A stretch of DNA of 64,000 nt, from contig CAKZPI010000001.1 of assembly GCA_937139155.1 (NCBI GenBank), positions 104,355 to 168,354 on the forward strand. Reading direction: 5' to 3'. This document shows positions 17,764 to 27,944 of the stretch, one piece after another (positions within the stretch are counted from its first letter, which is position 1; each line of letters starts with the position of its first letter). This DNA is from an uncultured Flavobacteriales bacterium (GTDB lineage: Bacteria > Bacteroidota > Bacteroidia > Flavobacteriales > JBLHRE01). The position numbers were made by a program, and so were the translations under genes. The notes under the pieces were generated by a model. The model saw only the letters and a list, made by a program, of their open reading frames with translations. It was not told the DNA's origin and made no database searches.

Positions 17764-19842
17764 ATGAAGTTTAGGGTAATAAATAGAGAGATTTCTTGGT
17801 TGAGTTTTAACCATAGGGTACTGCAAGAAGCAATAGATCCAAGGGTTCCCTTGATAGACCGGATTCGGTTTTTGGGTATTTTCTCAAACAATCTGGATGA
17901 GTTTTTTCGGGTTCGGGTTGCTACGGTAAAACGTATGATTGGACTTGGAACGGAGGTTCGGGCTTATTTTGAAATGGATCCTAAACAATGCCTTAATGAA
18001 ATTCAAGAAAAGGTATTGACCCTTCAGAACCAATTTGAGAAAACCTTTCAATCGCTAATTCAAGAATTGGCTGAGAATGGGGTGAACATCAAAACCCATG
18101 AAAATCTCTCTGAAGAACAATCTGAATTTGTAGGAAAATACTTTTACAATGAGGTGCTCTCTCATTTGGTACCCATCCTTTTAGGAGGAGAAGGACCGAA
18201 GCCTCAGATTCAGGATCATTCCATTTACTTAGCCATTAAGCTTTGGAAGAAAAAGGATAAAAAGAACAAGTACACCAAATACGCCTTGATGGAAATGCCT
18301 GAAACGGTTTCGAGGTTTCTAGTATTGCCAAATTCAACCGAGGATCAAACCGATATTATTTTATTGGATGATGTGATTCGTCATGGTCTGCCTACTGTAT
18401 TCCACATCTTTGAATTTGATCATGTGGTAGCTCATACCATTAAGCTCACCCGGGACGCAGAATTGGATATTGAAGAGGACATTTCTTCGAGTTTGATGGA
18501 AAAGCTTGAACGTAGTCTGGAACGAAGAAAATCCGGGCAATTTGTGCGGTTCGTTTACGATGAATCCATTCCGGATGATCTCAGAAAAGCGGTAGAAAAA
18601 AAGGTGAAACTTAGTCCTGATGTAAACAGAATACCCGGGGGTAGGTATCATAATTTTAAGGATTTCATAGGGTTTCCGAGCTTAGGACGCAAAAGCCTAA
18701 ATTATCAAAAGCTTCCAGCCATAGACCACCCAGATTTGGCGGGGAAACGAAGCATTTTAGATGTTATCGATGAAAAAGACATATTGCTCACCTATCCTTT
18801 CCAGAAATTTGGGCATGTGATTGACCTTTTACGTGAGGCTGCCATGGACCCTTCGGTAACGAAAATCAAAATCAATCTTTACCGGGTAGCCAAGCATTCA
18901 AAGATTATAAACGCCCTCATCAATGCCGTTAAGAATGGGAAAAAAGTATTGGTGGTTTTAGAGCTGCAAGCTCGGTTTGATGAAAAGAACAACCTTAAGC
19001 TTTCCCAAGTGTTACAAGATGAAGGCGTTCAGGTTCAGTTTGGGGTTCAGGGACTGAAAGTTCACTCAAAACTTATTTTAATTGAGCGAAAAGTAGGGGT
19101 TGGAAAAAAATTGTACGCCCATATTGGAACCGGTAATTTCCATGAAGGAAACGCATCCATATACACAGACCATAGTTTGTTGACTGCGGATGAACGAATT
19201 ACCAAAGAGGTAAAAAAGGTCTTTAATTTTTTGAAGCAAAATTATCAACGAGAATTGTTTCGGCACCTTTTGGTATCGCCATTCAATACCCGAAGAAAGC
19301 TAATGCAATTGATTCACCAGGAAATTAAATATGCCAAAGAAGGAAAGGAGGCCTATATATACCTTAAGGTGAATAATTTGGTTGACTCTAGTTTGATTCG
19401 CAAACTTTACGAGGCCAGTCAGGCAGGGGTAAAGATTCACGGGGTGGTGCGAGGAATTTGCGCCTTGATACCTGGGGTAAGTGGAATGTCTGATAACATT
19501 CATTTGGTTTCAGTGGTTGACCGCTTTCTTGAGCATACCCGATTGATGATTTTCTCTGGAGGAGGAAATGAAAAATACTTCATTACATCGGCTGATTGGA
19601 TGACCAGAAATCTTGATCGAAGGGTAGAGGTAGGCACCCCAATTTATGACAAAGCCATTCAAGAGGAACTGAAAGAATTATTCTTGCTAAGCTATTCTGA
19701 CAATGTTAAAGCCAGAAGGCTTGATAAGAATATGGAGAATAAATACTTGCCTTCGGGTGATAATCGATCCATTCGTTCTCAAATTGCCATTTACCATTAT
19801 TTCAAAGAAAAATTTGAAGCAAGCAAACCAGTAGAAATTTAG
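17764..19842 (+). CDS. ppk1: Polyphosphate kinase 1
   Basis: Ppk1 reversibly transfers the gamma phosphate of ATP to polyphosphate chains. The 692-aa protein opens with the N domain (NREISWLSFNHRVLQEA, RIRFLGIFSNNLDEFFRVR), and has the two HKD-like parts with RFDEKNNLKLSQVLQD, the autophosphorylated His at about 434 (GLKVHSKLILIER) and the second His at about 460 (HIGTGNFHEGNA). A C-terminal ITSADWMTRNLDRRVEV completes the family. It shares the stop tetranucleotide TTAG with the convergent gene. A Ppx-type phosphatase is encoded at 40715-41617. Confidence 0.96.
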   Translation: MKFRVINREISWLSFNHRVLQEAIDPRVPLIDRIRFLGIFSNNLDEFFRVRVATVKRMIGLGTEVRAYFEMDPKQCLNEIQEKVLTLQNQFEKTFQSLIQELAENGVNIKTHENLSEEQSEFVGKYFYNEVLSHLVPILLGGEGPKPQIQDHSIYLAIKLWKKKDKKNKYTKYALMEMPETVSRFLVLPNSTEDQTDIILLDDVIRHGLPTVFHIFEFDHVVAHTIKLTRDAELDIEEDISSSLMEKLERSLERRKSGQFVRFVYDESIPDDLRKAVEKKVKLSPDVNRIPGGRYHNFKDFIGFPSLGRKSLNYQKLPAIDHPDLAGKRSILDVIDEKDILLTYPFQKFGHVIDLLREAAMDPSVTKIKINLYRVAKHSKIINALINAVKNGKKVLVVLELQARFDEKNNLKLSQVLQDEGVQVQFGVQGLKVHSKLILIERKVGVGKKLYAHIGTGNFHEGNASIYTDHSLLTADERITKEVKKVFNFLKQNYQRELFRHLLVSPFNTRRKLMQLIHQEIKYAKEGKEAYIYLKVNNLVDSSLIRKLYEASQAGVKIHGVVRGICALIPGVSGMSDNIHLVSVVDRFLEHTRLMIFSGGGNEKYFITSADWMTRNLDRRVEVGTPIYDKAIQEELKELFLLSYSDNVKARRLDKNMENKYLPSGDNRSIRSQIAIYHYFKEKFEASKPVEI

Positions 19843-20531
19843 TCGGGCTCATCCCCTTTATTGGGGACGTCCAAATATTCCATGTCAACCATTCCAAATA
19901 AGATAGGTGTATCAAGATGAAATCTTGTTTCATCCGGTTCCTCAAGGTTAAAATCAAAGGTAAGGGAGGCGTTTGAAACCTGTTTCGTGCGTAGTTTAAC
20001 CTGACCAGGTTTATATCCGGGATAATTAGCAACCAATTTGATTTTTGAATTTACTTCCACCCAAGTGGAGAATTCATACGCTCCGTCAGGGTCCGTTGTA
20101 AGTCCGACAATCAAATTCTCTTTATGGTATAGGAATATTTCGGCTCCAGGCAAGAGGGAGCCTTCTAGTCTGACTGTGCCTTTGAATTTAAGGCATGCCT
20201 TTTCCTCCCCGGCAGAGGGAACTTGTATTTCACGGTGTGATTCATTGAGTACGTTGAGTTCCAATTTCGGAGATAGGAAGGAATGAATGGTCGAGTTTGA
20301 TACTCCTTTCTTCTTCCAATACTCAATAAGTTGATTTCTATTGAAAACTCCACAATGAGCTTTTCCTGAATTGCCCAATTCAACCAATTCTTCAAACGAT
20401 TTATCTCGGTGGTCTTCAACATGTTTAGAACAAGAATCACAATGGAAACCATTTTCATCCTTATCCATATTCTCTAATGATTCAGGGCAATTGAATTTTA
20501 GGTGTAGAATTTTCTTTTCAGGCATGCTCAT
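19839..20531 (-). CDS. Cys-motif protein with carboxypeptidase-regulatory-like domain
   Basis: A cytoplasmic-looking protein of 230 aa without signal peptide. The N-terminal part has CPESLENM...GFHCDSCSKHVEDHRDKSFEELVEL and a later AHCG, similar to a Zn-ribbon-like Bacteroidota motif of the form C..W..M...FC..C.K.V.D. The C-terminal half (LKFKGTVRLEGSLLPGAEIFL, TTDPDGAYEFS) is a CarboxypepD-reg-like beta-sandwich. ATG at 20531 is preferred over a TTG at 20543. Function is unknown; the four Cys suggest metal binding. Confidence 0.72.
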   Translation of the reverse strand: MSMPEKKILHLKFNCPESLENMDKDENGFHCDSCSKHVEDHRDKSFEELVELGNSGKAHCGVFNRNQLIEYWKKKGVSNSTIHSFLSPKLELNVLNESHREIQVPSAGEEKACLKFKGTVRLEGSLLPGAEIFLYHKENLIVGLTTDPDGAYEFSTWVEVNSKIKLVANYPGYKPGQVKLRTKQVSNASLTFDFNLEEPDETRFHLDTPILFGMVDMEYLDVPNKGDEPD

Positions 20532-20674
20532 TTTCCTTGTCAATTAATTGAATTTCTTGAATTGTGGATCGGGTAGAGCTACAATTTATTAAATCCTTGA
20601 CGGAAGTCCTAGGCTTTGATTTTTAGAGAAAAGGAGGGGAGTTCATGCGGAAAATCGAGGGCTTTCTCTTTCTC

Positions 20675-20705
20675 TTGTAAATCGGGGCATTTCCACCTAA
20701 TTTAG
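20675..20705 (+). promoter_or_regulatory. Candidate promoter of the isobutyryl-CoA mutase gene
   Basis: TTG at 20675-20677 is followed after 20 bases by TAATTTAG (20698-20705), one base off the TAnnTTTG consensus, and lies 22 bases before the start codon. Confidence 0.4.
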
Positions 20706-20727
20706 CCGTCCGAAAAAACAAGTCATT

Positions 20728-23700
20728 ATGGAAGCACAAGCACCCTATAAACCCAAGCATAAAATTAGAGTAGTAACAGCCGCCTCATTGTTTGACGGCC
20801 ACGATGCTGCCATCAACATCATGCGCCGAATCATCCAGTCTTCAGGGGCGGAAGTGGTTCATTTAGGGCATGATCGATCGGTTGAAGAGGTTGTGAATTG
20901 TGCCATTCAGGAAGACGCCAATGCCATTGCAATGACCTCTTACCAAGGGGGGCATATGGAGTACTTCAAGTACATGTATGATTTGTTGAACGAGCGAGGA
21001 GCAGGCCATATTCGCATCTTCGGAGGTGGAGGAGGCACCATTCTGCCTGAGGAAATTAAAGAGCTTCACGATTATGGCATCTCCAGAATTTACCACCCAG
21101 ATGATGGCAGAACAATGGGCCTTCAAGGGATGATCAACGATATGCTTGAAAAATGTGATTTCCCTACCGGACAAAACCTAAATGGGGAAGTAAACACCCT
21201 TGCAGATAAGGATGTAAAAAGCATTGCTCGCATTATTTCTGGAGCAGAAAATTACCCTGAACAAACCGCGGGCATTCTGGATGAGGTGCATAAACTTGCC
21301 GAGGATGTAAAAGCTCCAATTTTGGGTATAACCGGAACGGGAGGAGCAGGAAAGTCTTCTTTGGTAGACGAACTGGTGCGAAGATTCTTACTTGATTTCA
21401 AAGATAAATCCATTGCCATTGTATCGGTTGACCCTTCTAAAAGGAAGACTGGAGGAGCCTTGCTTGGAGACCGGATTCGGATGAATGCAATCAATAGTCC
21501 GAGGGTTTATATGCGTTCACTGGCTACCCGTCAAAGCAATTTGGCCCTGTCAAAGCATGTAGCGGAGGCCCTTTCCATCCTCAAGGCTGCCAATTACGAT
21601 TTAATCATTTTGGAAACCTCGGGTATTGGACAATCTGATACCGAAATTCTTGACCATTCCGACGTAAGTCTTTACGTAATGACCCCTGAATTTGGGGCGG
21701 CTACCCAGCTTGAAAAAATTGATATGCTGGATTTCGCCGACATAGTGGCCATTAATAAATTTGATAAGCGAGGAGCCCTTGATGCCATTCGTGACGTTAA
21801 GAAACAGTACAAGAGGAATCACCAACTTTGGGAAATGAAAGATGAGGATGTGCCTGTATTCGGTACCATTGCTTCTCAATTCAACGACCCAGGAACCAAT
21901 TCTCTCTATAAAGCTTTGATGGATAAGCTGGTTGAGGAAACCCAGGCTGATCTTAACTCAAACTTCACCATTACCGACGAAATGTCGGAGAAGATTTACA
22001 TCATTCCGCCTAAGCGTACCCGGTACCTTGCTGAAATTGCTGAAAACAATAGATCTTTTGACCAATGGGTAGATGAGCAAGTTAAGGTGGCTGATACCCT
22101 TTTTGGACTAAACATTGCCATTCAGTCTTTGGGCGGTTCAAATCAATTGACTGAACAAGCCGAACAAGAAGGCGATACCGGAGCGTTAAAAGAGCTTTAC
22201 GCCGAATTCAATACCCGTAAAAAAGATCTTGATCCCCATAATTGGGACACCTTGATAGGGTGGGAAGATAAGCGGAACAAGTACAAAGAACCTGAGTTTT
22301 CATTTAAGGTTCGTGATAAAGAACTGAAGATTAAAACTCATACGGAATCTCTTTCCCATACTCAGATTCCTAAGGTTGTTACGCCTAAGTATAAATCTTG
22401 GGGTGACATTTTGAGGTGGGTTCTTCAAGAGAATGTGCCAGGAGAATTTCCTTTTACTGCCGGACTTTTCCCTTTCAAAAGAGAAGGAGAAGACCCTACA
22501 AGAATGTTTGCCGGTGAAGGTGGGCCTGAGCGTACCAATAAGAGATTCCACTATGTTTCACTAGGCATGCCAGCCAAAAGGCTTTCAACAGCTTTTGATT
22601 CAGTAACTCTTTATGGCAACGACCCAGACCATCGTCCGGATATCTATGGTAAGATTGGAAATTCAGGGGTTAGCGTTTGCTGCCTAGATGATGCTAAAAA
22701 ACTTTATTCAGGCTTTAACTTGGCTGACCCATTGACCTCCGTGTCAATGACCATTAATGGTCCGGCACCAATGCTTCTTGGTTTCTTCATGAATGCAGCC
22801 ATTGATCAACAATGTGAGATTTACATTAAAGAGAATGGCCTTGAGAAGGAGGTAGATCAGAAAATTGAAAAAATCTATAAAGAAAAAGGGGTAGATCGTC
22901 CCGTTTACCGAGGTCAACTTCCGGAAGGGAACGACGGTTTAGGCTTGATGTTATTAGGCGTTACCGGTGATATGGTTCTGCCAGAAGATGTATATCAAAA
23001 CATTAAGAAAGATACGCTAAGCAAAGTAAGAGGAACCGTTCAGGCTGATATTTTAAAAGAAGATCAGGCTCAGAATACCTGTATTTTCTCAACTGAATTT
23101 GCCCTTAGAATGATGGGAGATGTTCAGTCTTATTTTATTGAGAAAAAGGTTCGGAATTTTTATTCAGTATCAATCTCAGGGTATCACATTGCAGAGGCGG
23201 GTGCTAACCCAATTTCTCAGTTGGCCTTTACCCTTGCAAATGGTTTCACTTACGTGGAATATTACCTGAGCAGAGGAATGGATATAAACGCCTTCGGACC
23301 GAATTTATCCTTCTTTTTCTCAAACGGAATTGACCCTGAATATGCCGTAATTGGAAGGGTTGCAAGAAGGGTTTGGGCCAAGGCCTTAAACAAGAAGTAC
23401 GGAGCCAATAAAAGGGCCCAAATGTTGAAATATCATATTCAAACTTCGGGTAGGTCTCTGCATGCTCAGGAGATTGACTTTAACGATATTCGAACCACCC
23501 TTCAGGCTCTTTATGCCATCTATGATAATTGCAATTCATTACATACAAACGCCTACGACGAAGCCATTACTACTCCTACGGAAGAATCTGTAAGAAGAGC
23601 CATGGCCATTCAGCTCATCATCAATAAAGAGCTCGGATTGGCAAAAAATGAAAATCCTTTACAAGGCTCTTTCATCATTGAAGAATTAACCGATTTGGTT

Positions 23701-24129
23701 GAGGAAGCTGTATTGTTAGAATTTGAAAGAATTACCGAAAGAGGAGGTGTTTTAGGTGCAATGGAAACCATGTATCAGAGGAATAAAATCCAGGAAGAAT
23801 CCATGTACTATGAGCATCAAAAACACACCGGTGAGTTCCCAATCATTGGTGTGAATACTTTCCTTAGCTCTAAGGGGTCTCCTACCATTGTTCCGAAAGA
23901 GGTTATCCGGGCTACTACCGAGGAAAAAGAATCTCAAATTGAACAGTTAAATATTCTTTGGAAAGCAAATGAAAAAGAGGCAAAAAATGCCATCGAAAAA
24001 GTTCAGGATGCAGCCCTAAATAATAAGAATATTTTTAAAGAATTGATGGAGGCCTGTAAGGTATGTTCATTGGGCCAAATTTCGAATGCATTGTTTGAAG
24101 TAGGCGGACAGTACAGAAGAAACATGTGA
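20728..24129 (+). CDS. icmF: Fused isobutyryl-CoA mutase IcmF (B12-binding, G-protein chaperone and mutase domains)
   Basis: This is not the type VI secretion IcmF; it catalyses isobutyryl-CoA to n-butyryl-CoA exchange using adenosylcobalamin. Domains in order are: B12-binding ([12 protein letters not shown] with the lower axial His, residues about 27-160), MeaI-type G domain (Walker [14 protein letters not shown], about 207-219, and NKFDKRG), a linker, and the mutase barrel. Active-site context fits IcmF rather than methylmalonyl-CoA mutase: GLFPFKR at 579-585 where MCM has the Tyr loop, and AQNT with Gln782 where MCM has RNT. Length 1133 aa is normal for the fusion. It is read alone. Confidence 0.9.
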   Translation: MEAQAPYKPKHKIRVVTAASLFDGHDAAINIMRRIIQSSGAEVVHLGHDRSVEEVVNCAIQEDANAIAMTSYQGGHMEYFKYMYDLLNERGAGHIRIFGGGGGTILPEEIKELHDYGISRIYHPDDGRTMGLQGMINDMLEKCDFPTGQNLNGEVNTLADKDVKSIARIISGAENYPEQTAGILDEVHKLAEDVKAPILGITGTGGAGKSSLVDELVRRFLLDFKDKSIAIVSVDPSKRKTGGALLGDRIRMNAINSPRVYMRSLATRQSNLALSKHVAEALSILKAANYDLIILETSGIGQSDTEILDHSDVSLYVMTPEFGAATQLEKIDMLDFADIVAINKFDKRGALDAIRDVKKQYKRNHQLWEMKDEDVPVFGTIASQFNDPGTNSLYKALMDKLVEETQADLNSNFTITDEMSEKIYIIPPKRTRYLAEIAENNRSFDQWVDEQVKVADTLFGLNIAIQSLGGSNQLTEQAEQEGDTGALKELYAEFNTRKKDLDPHNWDTLIGWEDKRNKYKEPEFSFKVRDKELKIKTHTESLSHTQIPKVVTPKYKSWGDILRWVLQENVPGEFPFTAGLFPFKREGEDPTRMFAGEGGPERTNKRFHYVSLGMPAKRLSTAFDSVTLYGNDPDHRPDIYGKIGNSGVSVCCLDDAKKLYSGFNLADPLTSVSMTINGPAPMLLGFFMNAAIDQQCEIYIKENGLEKEVDQKIEKIYKEKGVDRPVYRGQLPEGNDGLGLMLLGVTGDMVLPEDVYQNIKKDTLSKVRGTVQADILKEDQAQNTCIFSTEFALRMMGDVQSYFIEKKVRNFYSVSISGYHIAEAGANPISQLAFTLANGFTYVEYYLSRGMDINAFGPNLSFFFSNGIDPEYAVIGRVARRVWAKALNKKYGANKRAQMLKYHIQTSGRSLHAQEIDFNDIRTTLQALYAIYDNCNSLHTNAYDEAITTPTEESVRRAMAIQLIINKELGLAKNENPLQGSFIIEELTDLVEEAVLLEFERITERGGVLGAMETMYQRNKIQEESMYYEHQKHTGEFPIIGVNTFLSSKGSPTIVPKEVIRATTEEKESQIEQLNILWKANEKEAKNAIEKVQDAALNNKNIFKELMEACKVCSLGQISNALFEVGGQYRRNM

Positions 24130-24190
24130 TTTCTCATTTTTTTTGAACCCTAGATTGATTATTATCGTAACTAGTGAGCTGAGGATACAA

Positions 24191-24212
24191 TAGCTTTGTT
24201 AAAATTTAACAA
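24191..24212 (+). promoter_or_regulatory. Putative light-regulon promoter/operator upstream of the GPx-photolyase genes
   Basis: A -7 box TAGCTTTG (24191-24198) runs into the inverted repeat TTGTTAAAATTTAACAA (24196-24212), which has 8-bp arms around one central base. A further TGTTTAA lies at 24217-24223. It resembles the TTTGTTNAACAAA sites at 26134 and 28439, but its spacer is longer. CarH/LitR binding is inferred from the neighbouring regulator gene. Confidence 0.5.
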
Positions 24213-24254
24213 GGCATGTTTAACTCGGTCAAATTAACTAGGCAGGAGATAGGA

Positions 24255-24791
24255 ATGAGATTTATTAAGGAGCTTTTCTCGAAGGATGAGGAAGGAGATT
24301 TAACAAGTTTTAATGGAAACCTTCACACGCTTTCATTTTTAAGCATGGATGGAAAAGAGGTTCCGTTTAAGAAATTCAAAGGAAAAAAGCTTCTTTTGGT
24401 AAACCTTGCCGTTGATTGTGGTTTTACCAATCAGTTTGAAGAGCTAATAGAGCTACAAGAGGAATTTAAAGAAGAACTTCAAATCATAGGCTTTCCAAAC
24501 AGCCAATTTGAAGATGATGGCCCCAAAACCAGTCAAGAATTTTTGAAAATATCCAAAGAAAGGTATAAGGTGAATTTTCCCTTGTCAAAAATGGTTAAAG
24601 TAAAAGGGAAGGGTATTTCTCCCATCTATAAATGGCTTACAGATCGTAAGTTAAATGGAAGAATCGGTTCAGAAGTTGAATGGAATTTCCAAAAATATTT
24701 AATCGATGAAAACGGAGATTTCTTAGCCGTTTTTCAATCTGCAACTTCTCCCTTAGGACTAAAGATTCGTCATTACTTAGAGAAGGCCTAG
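24255..24791 (+). CDS. Glutathione peroxidase-like thioredoxin-fold peroxidase
   Basis: A thioredoxin-fold peroxidase of the GPx family, 178 aa. Motifs: VNLAVDCGFTNQFEEL with the peroxidatic Cys55, GFPNSQFEDDGP (Gln of the catalytic triad; the usual following Cys is absent) and VEWNFQKYLID (Trp/Asn of the triad). The ATG at 24255 is preferred over 24216 because an AGGAG lies 7-12 bases before it and because 24216 lies next to the operator. The 33-base gap to photolyase suggests one transcript and a role in photo-oxidative stress, which is inferred. The absent resolving Cys is unusual. Confidence 0.82.
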   Translation: MRFIKELFSKDEEGDLTSFNGNLHTLSFLSMDGKEVPFKKFKGKKLLLVNLAVDCGFTNQFEELIELQEEFKEELQIIGFPNSQFEDDGPKTSQEFLKISKERYKVNFPLSKMVKVKGKGISPIYKWLTDRKLNGRIGSEVEWNFQKYLIDENGDFLAVFQSATSPLGLKIRHYLEKA

Positions 24792-24824
24792 CTTAAACCT
24801 TTTTTGAAGTCAAACATTCAATAA

Positions 24825-26120
24825 ATGCAAGATTTTGTGGGGTTTTGGTTTCGGAGAGACTTGAGAGTTCAAGATAATCATGCCCTATTCCAAGCCTTAG
24901 GTTCTGGCTCTAAGGTAATTCCCATTTTCATTTTCGATGAGCATATTCTAAGCGATTTAAGGGATGAATTTGATCCAAGGGTTAGTTTTATCCACCAATG
25001 CCTTAGCTCCATAAATTCAAGATTCTTAAAATTCAATTCAGGGCTTCAAGTTTATAAGGGGAAGCCGCAGGAATTGATTCCGGAAATTGCCGAGAAACAT
25101 AATTTTTCTGCCCTTTATTTAAATGAAGATTATGAGCCTTATGCCCTTGATCGGGATGCAAAGGTGAAGGAAGCTTTAAACGTTAAGGGAATAAAGTTTT
25201 TAAGCTTTCAAGATCATGTTTTGGTGCATCCCAATCAGGTTTTAAAAAGCGATGGAAAGCCTTATTCTGTTTACACTCCCTATTTTAAAAAATGGATTCA
25301 ATCCATTTCTCGAAAAGAAGAATTTCCTTCTGAAAAAAGTCTTGATGCCTTAAAAAAACTTAGTCCTAGGTTGCTGGCTTTGGAAGACCTCGGATTCAAG
25401 CCTTCCAAAATTCAAGTGGAGGATTTCAATATTTCCAAATCAAATTTACTCAACTATCAAGAAGAAAGGGATCGACCTGATAAAGACTCTACTTCTAAAC
25501 TCAGTGTTCATCTCCGCTTTGGTACGGTAGGCATTCGTGAAGTTTTTAATGCAGTGAATGGGCATTCAGAAACCTTTTTAAAAGAACTTGCTTGGCGCGA
25601 ATTCTTCATACAAGTACTCCATCATAATCCAAGGGTGGTATTTGAGTCGTTTAAGCCTAAATACGATCGAATCAAATGGAGGAACGATGAGGCGGAGTTT
25701 GAAAAATGGAAGCAGGGAAAAACGGGATTCTCTTTGGTAGATGCCGGAATGAGACAGTTGAATACCACCGGCTGGATGCACAACAGGGTGCGGATGTTGG
25801 TTGCTTCCTTTTTAACCAAACATCTCCTCATAGATTGGAGGTGGGGAGAGGCTTATTTCGCTGAGAAGCTATTGGATTACGAATTGGCCTCGAACAACGG
25901 AAACTGGCAATGGGCCGCAGGTTCTGGCTGTGATGCAGCTCCGTATTTTCGAATTTTTAATCCGATTACCCAGGCAGAAAAGTTTGACCCGGAGGGGGAG
26001 TATAGAAAGAAATACATAGAAGACTGGAAACAAGACGGATACCCTAGCCAAATGGTAAACCATAAAGAAGCTAGGTTGCGGTGTTTAGAAACTTACGAGG
26101 AAGGCATTAAATCTGTTTAA
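24825..26120 (+). CDS. phr: Deoxyribodipyrimidine photolyase (class I CPD-type)
   Basis: Photolyase uses light and FADH to split cyclobutane pyrimidine dimers in DNA. The 431-aa protein has the N-terminal photolyase domain (GFWFRRDLRVQDNHALFQAL), the FAD-binding part with ELAWREFFIQVLHHNP, GFSLVDAGMRQLNTTGWMHNRVRM, LLIDWRWGEAYFAEKLLDYELASNNGNWQW (split here into parts), and GSGCDAAPYFRIFNP. Length is normal for class I. It is downstream of the GPx-like gene and 30 bases upstream of the CarH-like regulator, a gene order seen in light-induced clusters. Confidence 0.93.
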   Translation: MQDFVGFWFRRDLRVQDNHALFQALGSGSKVIPIFIFDEHILSDLRDEFDPRVSFIHQCLSSINSRFLKFNSGLQVYKGKPQELIPEIAEKHNFSALYLNEDYEPYALDRDAKVKEALNVKGIKFLSFQDHVLVHPNQVLKSDGKPYSVYTPYFKKWIQSISRKEEFPSEKSLDALKKLSPRLLALEDLGFKPSKIQVEDFNISKSNLLNYQEERDRPDKDSTSKLSVHLRFGTVGIREVFNAVNGHSETFLKELAWREFFIQVLHHNPRVVFESFKPKYDRIKWRNDEAEFEKWKQGKTGFSLVDAGMRQLNTTGWMHNRVRMLVASFLTKHLLIDWRWGEAYFAEKLLDYELASNNGNWQWAAGSGCDAAPYFRIFNPITQAEKFDPEGEYRKKYIEDWKQDGYPSQMVNHKEARLRCLETYEEGIKSV

Positions 26121-26146
26121 TATATTCTTTACGTTTGTTCAACAAA
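26114..26146 (+). promoter_or_regulatory. Promoter and palindromic operator of the CarH/LitR-like gene
   Basis: The elements are TGTTTAA (26114-26120), then 9 bases, then a perfect -7 box TACGTTTG (26130-26137), whose TTTG starts the palindrome TTTGTTCAACAAA (26134-26146). The TGTTNAA copies are 22 bases apart. The same arrangement with the same spacing precedes the gene at 28463. It is a likely autorepression site for the regulator. Confidence 0.6.
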
Positions 26147-26150
26147 GCAT

Positions 26151-27032
26151 GTGTCTGTGTCGAAGTACTCCATAACTGAATTAGAACGTTTATCCAGTAT
26201 TAAAGCCCATACCTTGAGAATATGGGAGAAAAGGTATGATTTGTTTGAACCAGACCGGGTTGGAAACAATAAGCGACTGTATTCTGACGAGGATTTAAGG
26301 AAGGTCTTGTGTTTAGCCACCCTTAATTCTCACGGATTTAAAATTTCTAAGATTGCTGGCCTTAGTGATCAAGAGTTGAACGAAAAGGTGGAGGAGGTAT
26401 TGACCAAAGGCGTGGCTCCTTCCGCTTTTGTGGATGGTTTATGTTCTGCCATGATTGACCTTGATGAACCTCTTTTCGAGAAATGGCTCTCACGGGCCCT
26501 TATACAACATGAGTTTGAGCATGTGGTTATTGAAATTTTCTACCCACTTTTAGAAAGAGTAGGACTGCTTTGGTCCGTTCAGAAAATCCGTCCGGCTCAA
26601 GAGCATTTCCTTTCGAATCTAATTCGTCAAAAAATAATTTCCGCCATTGATGTTTTGCCTCCTGCCAAGGGGGGTGAAGCTCCCTATGTTTTGTTCCTAC
26701 CTGAAAATTGTTGGCATGAGATATCCCTGCTCTTTTATCATTACCTCCTGAAAAAATGGAACAAACCGGTGGTTTATCTCGGACAGCACCTTGCTTTTGA
26801 GGATTTGAAGACGGTGGTGAACCTTTACAAGGCGAAGTATTTGGTAACCTCCATGATTACTCGTGCTGAGGAGGATGAAATTGAGAAGGTCATTCATTGG
26901 GTAGAAAAAAACCAGCGAACCCTTCTAATTGGGGGTGCGGCGGCTGATGAGTCGTGGGCGGATAAATCTTGTGTGTTTTTATTTCAGTCCTTGGCAAAGT
27001 TCCACGAAATTGTGGGACCAAAGAACGAATGA
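26151..27032 (+). CDS. MerR-family regulator with cobalamin-binding domain, CarH/LitR-like photoreceptor
   Basis: A light-responsive transcription repressor candidate of 293 aa. The N-terminal MerR HTH (YSITELERLSSIKAHTLRIWEKRY, about 6-29, shown in pieces) includes the typical KRLYSDEDL. The C-terminal part carries the AdoCbl photoreceptor signature W-x9-EH exactly (W141, E151-H152) and the B12 loop LPENCWHEISLLFYHYLL with His189-Glu190; the Gly that usually follows HE(I/L) is Ser. It starts at GTG 26151 or GTG 26157, with a very short leader if the -7 box at 26130 is used. In CarH and LitR, light breaks the AdoCbl-bound tetramer and frees the operators. Confidence 0.85.
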   Translation: MSVSKYSITELERLSSIKAHTLRIWEKRYDLFEPDRVGNNKRLYSDEDLRKVLCLATLNSHGFKISKIAGLSDQELNEKVEEVLTKGVAPSAFVDGLCSAMIDLDEPLFEKWLSRALIQHEFEHVVIEIFYPLLERVGLLWSVQKIRPAQEHFLSNLIRQKIISAIDVLPPAKGGEAPYVLFLPENCWHEISLLFYHYLLKKWNKPVVYLGQHLAFEDLKTVVNLYKAKYLVTSMITRAEEDEIEKVIHWVEKNQRTLLIGGAAADESWADKSCVFLFQSLAKFHEIVGPKNE

Positions 27033-27035
27033 ATT

Positions 27036-27944
27036 ATGAGTAAAAAGATTTTGGTAACTGGAGGTACTGGTTTAATCGGAAAGCATGTGGTAGGCATACT
27101 TGCTCGTAAGGGGCATGAGGTTAGGGTTTATTCCAGGAAACCGGTAAAGCGGGAAGTTGGTGCGAAGATGTATCATTGGAATCCAGCCAAAGGGGAGTTG
27201 GATAAACTTGCCCTTAAGGATTTAGACTGCATTGTTCACCTTGCTGGGGAAGGGATTGCTGATAAACCTTGGTCAAGAAGAAGGAAGAAGCAAATCATTA
27301 AATCACGGACTCAAGGATTGGACCTGATTCGAAAAACTTACCAGGATCTAGGTCAGGCCCCAAAGGCTTTGGTTTCGGCTTCAGCCATTGGATATTATAC
27401 CCACAACCGTCAATCGGTTAATACTGAATCGGGGCCAAAGGGCCGGGGTTTTTTAGCTAAGTCTGTTTATGAATGGGAAAAGGCCGTCAAAGCTTTTGAA
27501 CCCCTTTGTTCCACTACCCGAATGAGGATAGGATTTGTGCTCTCAGGCGAAGGGGGAGGTCTGCCCCAAATGGCTCAGCCCTTTAGAAAGGGATTAGGAG
27601 CTCCTCTTGGTTCTGGAAAACAAATGGTCTCTTGGGTTCATATAGATGATGTGGCTCGTGGCTTCGTTTTCGCCGTAGAGAATGAAGCTTCCGGGGTATT
27701 TAATATGGTAGCTCCAAATCCATGTACCAATAAAGAATTATCCAAATCCGTGGCTAAGTCAGTTGGAAAGTGGCTCCTGCCCATAAAAGTTCCTGCCTTT
27801 GTTTTACGCTTGGCTATGGGAGAAAGGGCTGATTTGGTTTTGGCTGATAATAAAGTGATTCCAACACGACTTCTAGAGGAAGGTTTTGACTTTAGGTACG
27901 AAAGGGTAGAGGAAGCAGTAAAAGTGAGTTTAGCTTATGTTTAG
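27036..27944 (+). CDS. TIGR01777-family NAD(P)-dependent epimerase/SDR
   Basis: This is a SulA/YfcH-like extended SDR protein of 302 aa. The N-terminal ILVTGGTGLIGKHVVGILA (residues 5-23) is the nucleotide-binding motif; VHLAGEGIADKPWSRRRKKQI and SASAIGYYTHN follow with the active-site YYxxxR-like pattern, and IGFVLSGEGGGLPQM is typical. The gene is only 3 bases after the regulator and overlaps the next gene by 8. In many bacteria the next protein (SRPBCC) is fused to this one. Substrate unknown. Confidence 0.9.
   Translation: MSKKILVTGGTGLIGKHVVGILARKGHEVRVYSRKPVKREVGAKMYHWNPAKGELDKLALKDLDCIVHLAGEGIADKPWSRRRKKQIIKSRTQGLDLIRKTYQDLGQAPKALVSASAIGYYTHNRQSVNTESGPKGRGFLAKSVYEWEKAVKAFEPLCSTTRMRIGFVLSGEGGGLPQMAQPFRKGLGAPLGSGKQMVSWVHIDDVARGFVFAVENEASGVFNMVAPNPCTNKELSKSVAKSVGKWLLPIKVPAFVLRLAMGERADLVLADNKVIPTRLLEEGFDFRYERVEEAVKVSLAYV

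Noticed and set aside
20728..24129. Type VI secretion IcmF/TssM
   Set aside because: The protein is a cobalamin mutase fusion with a G domain; no type VI gene is nearby.
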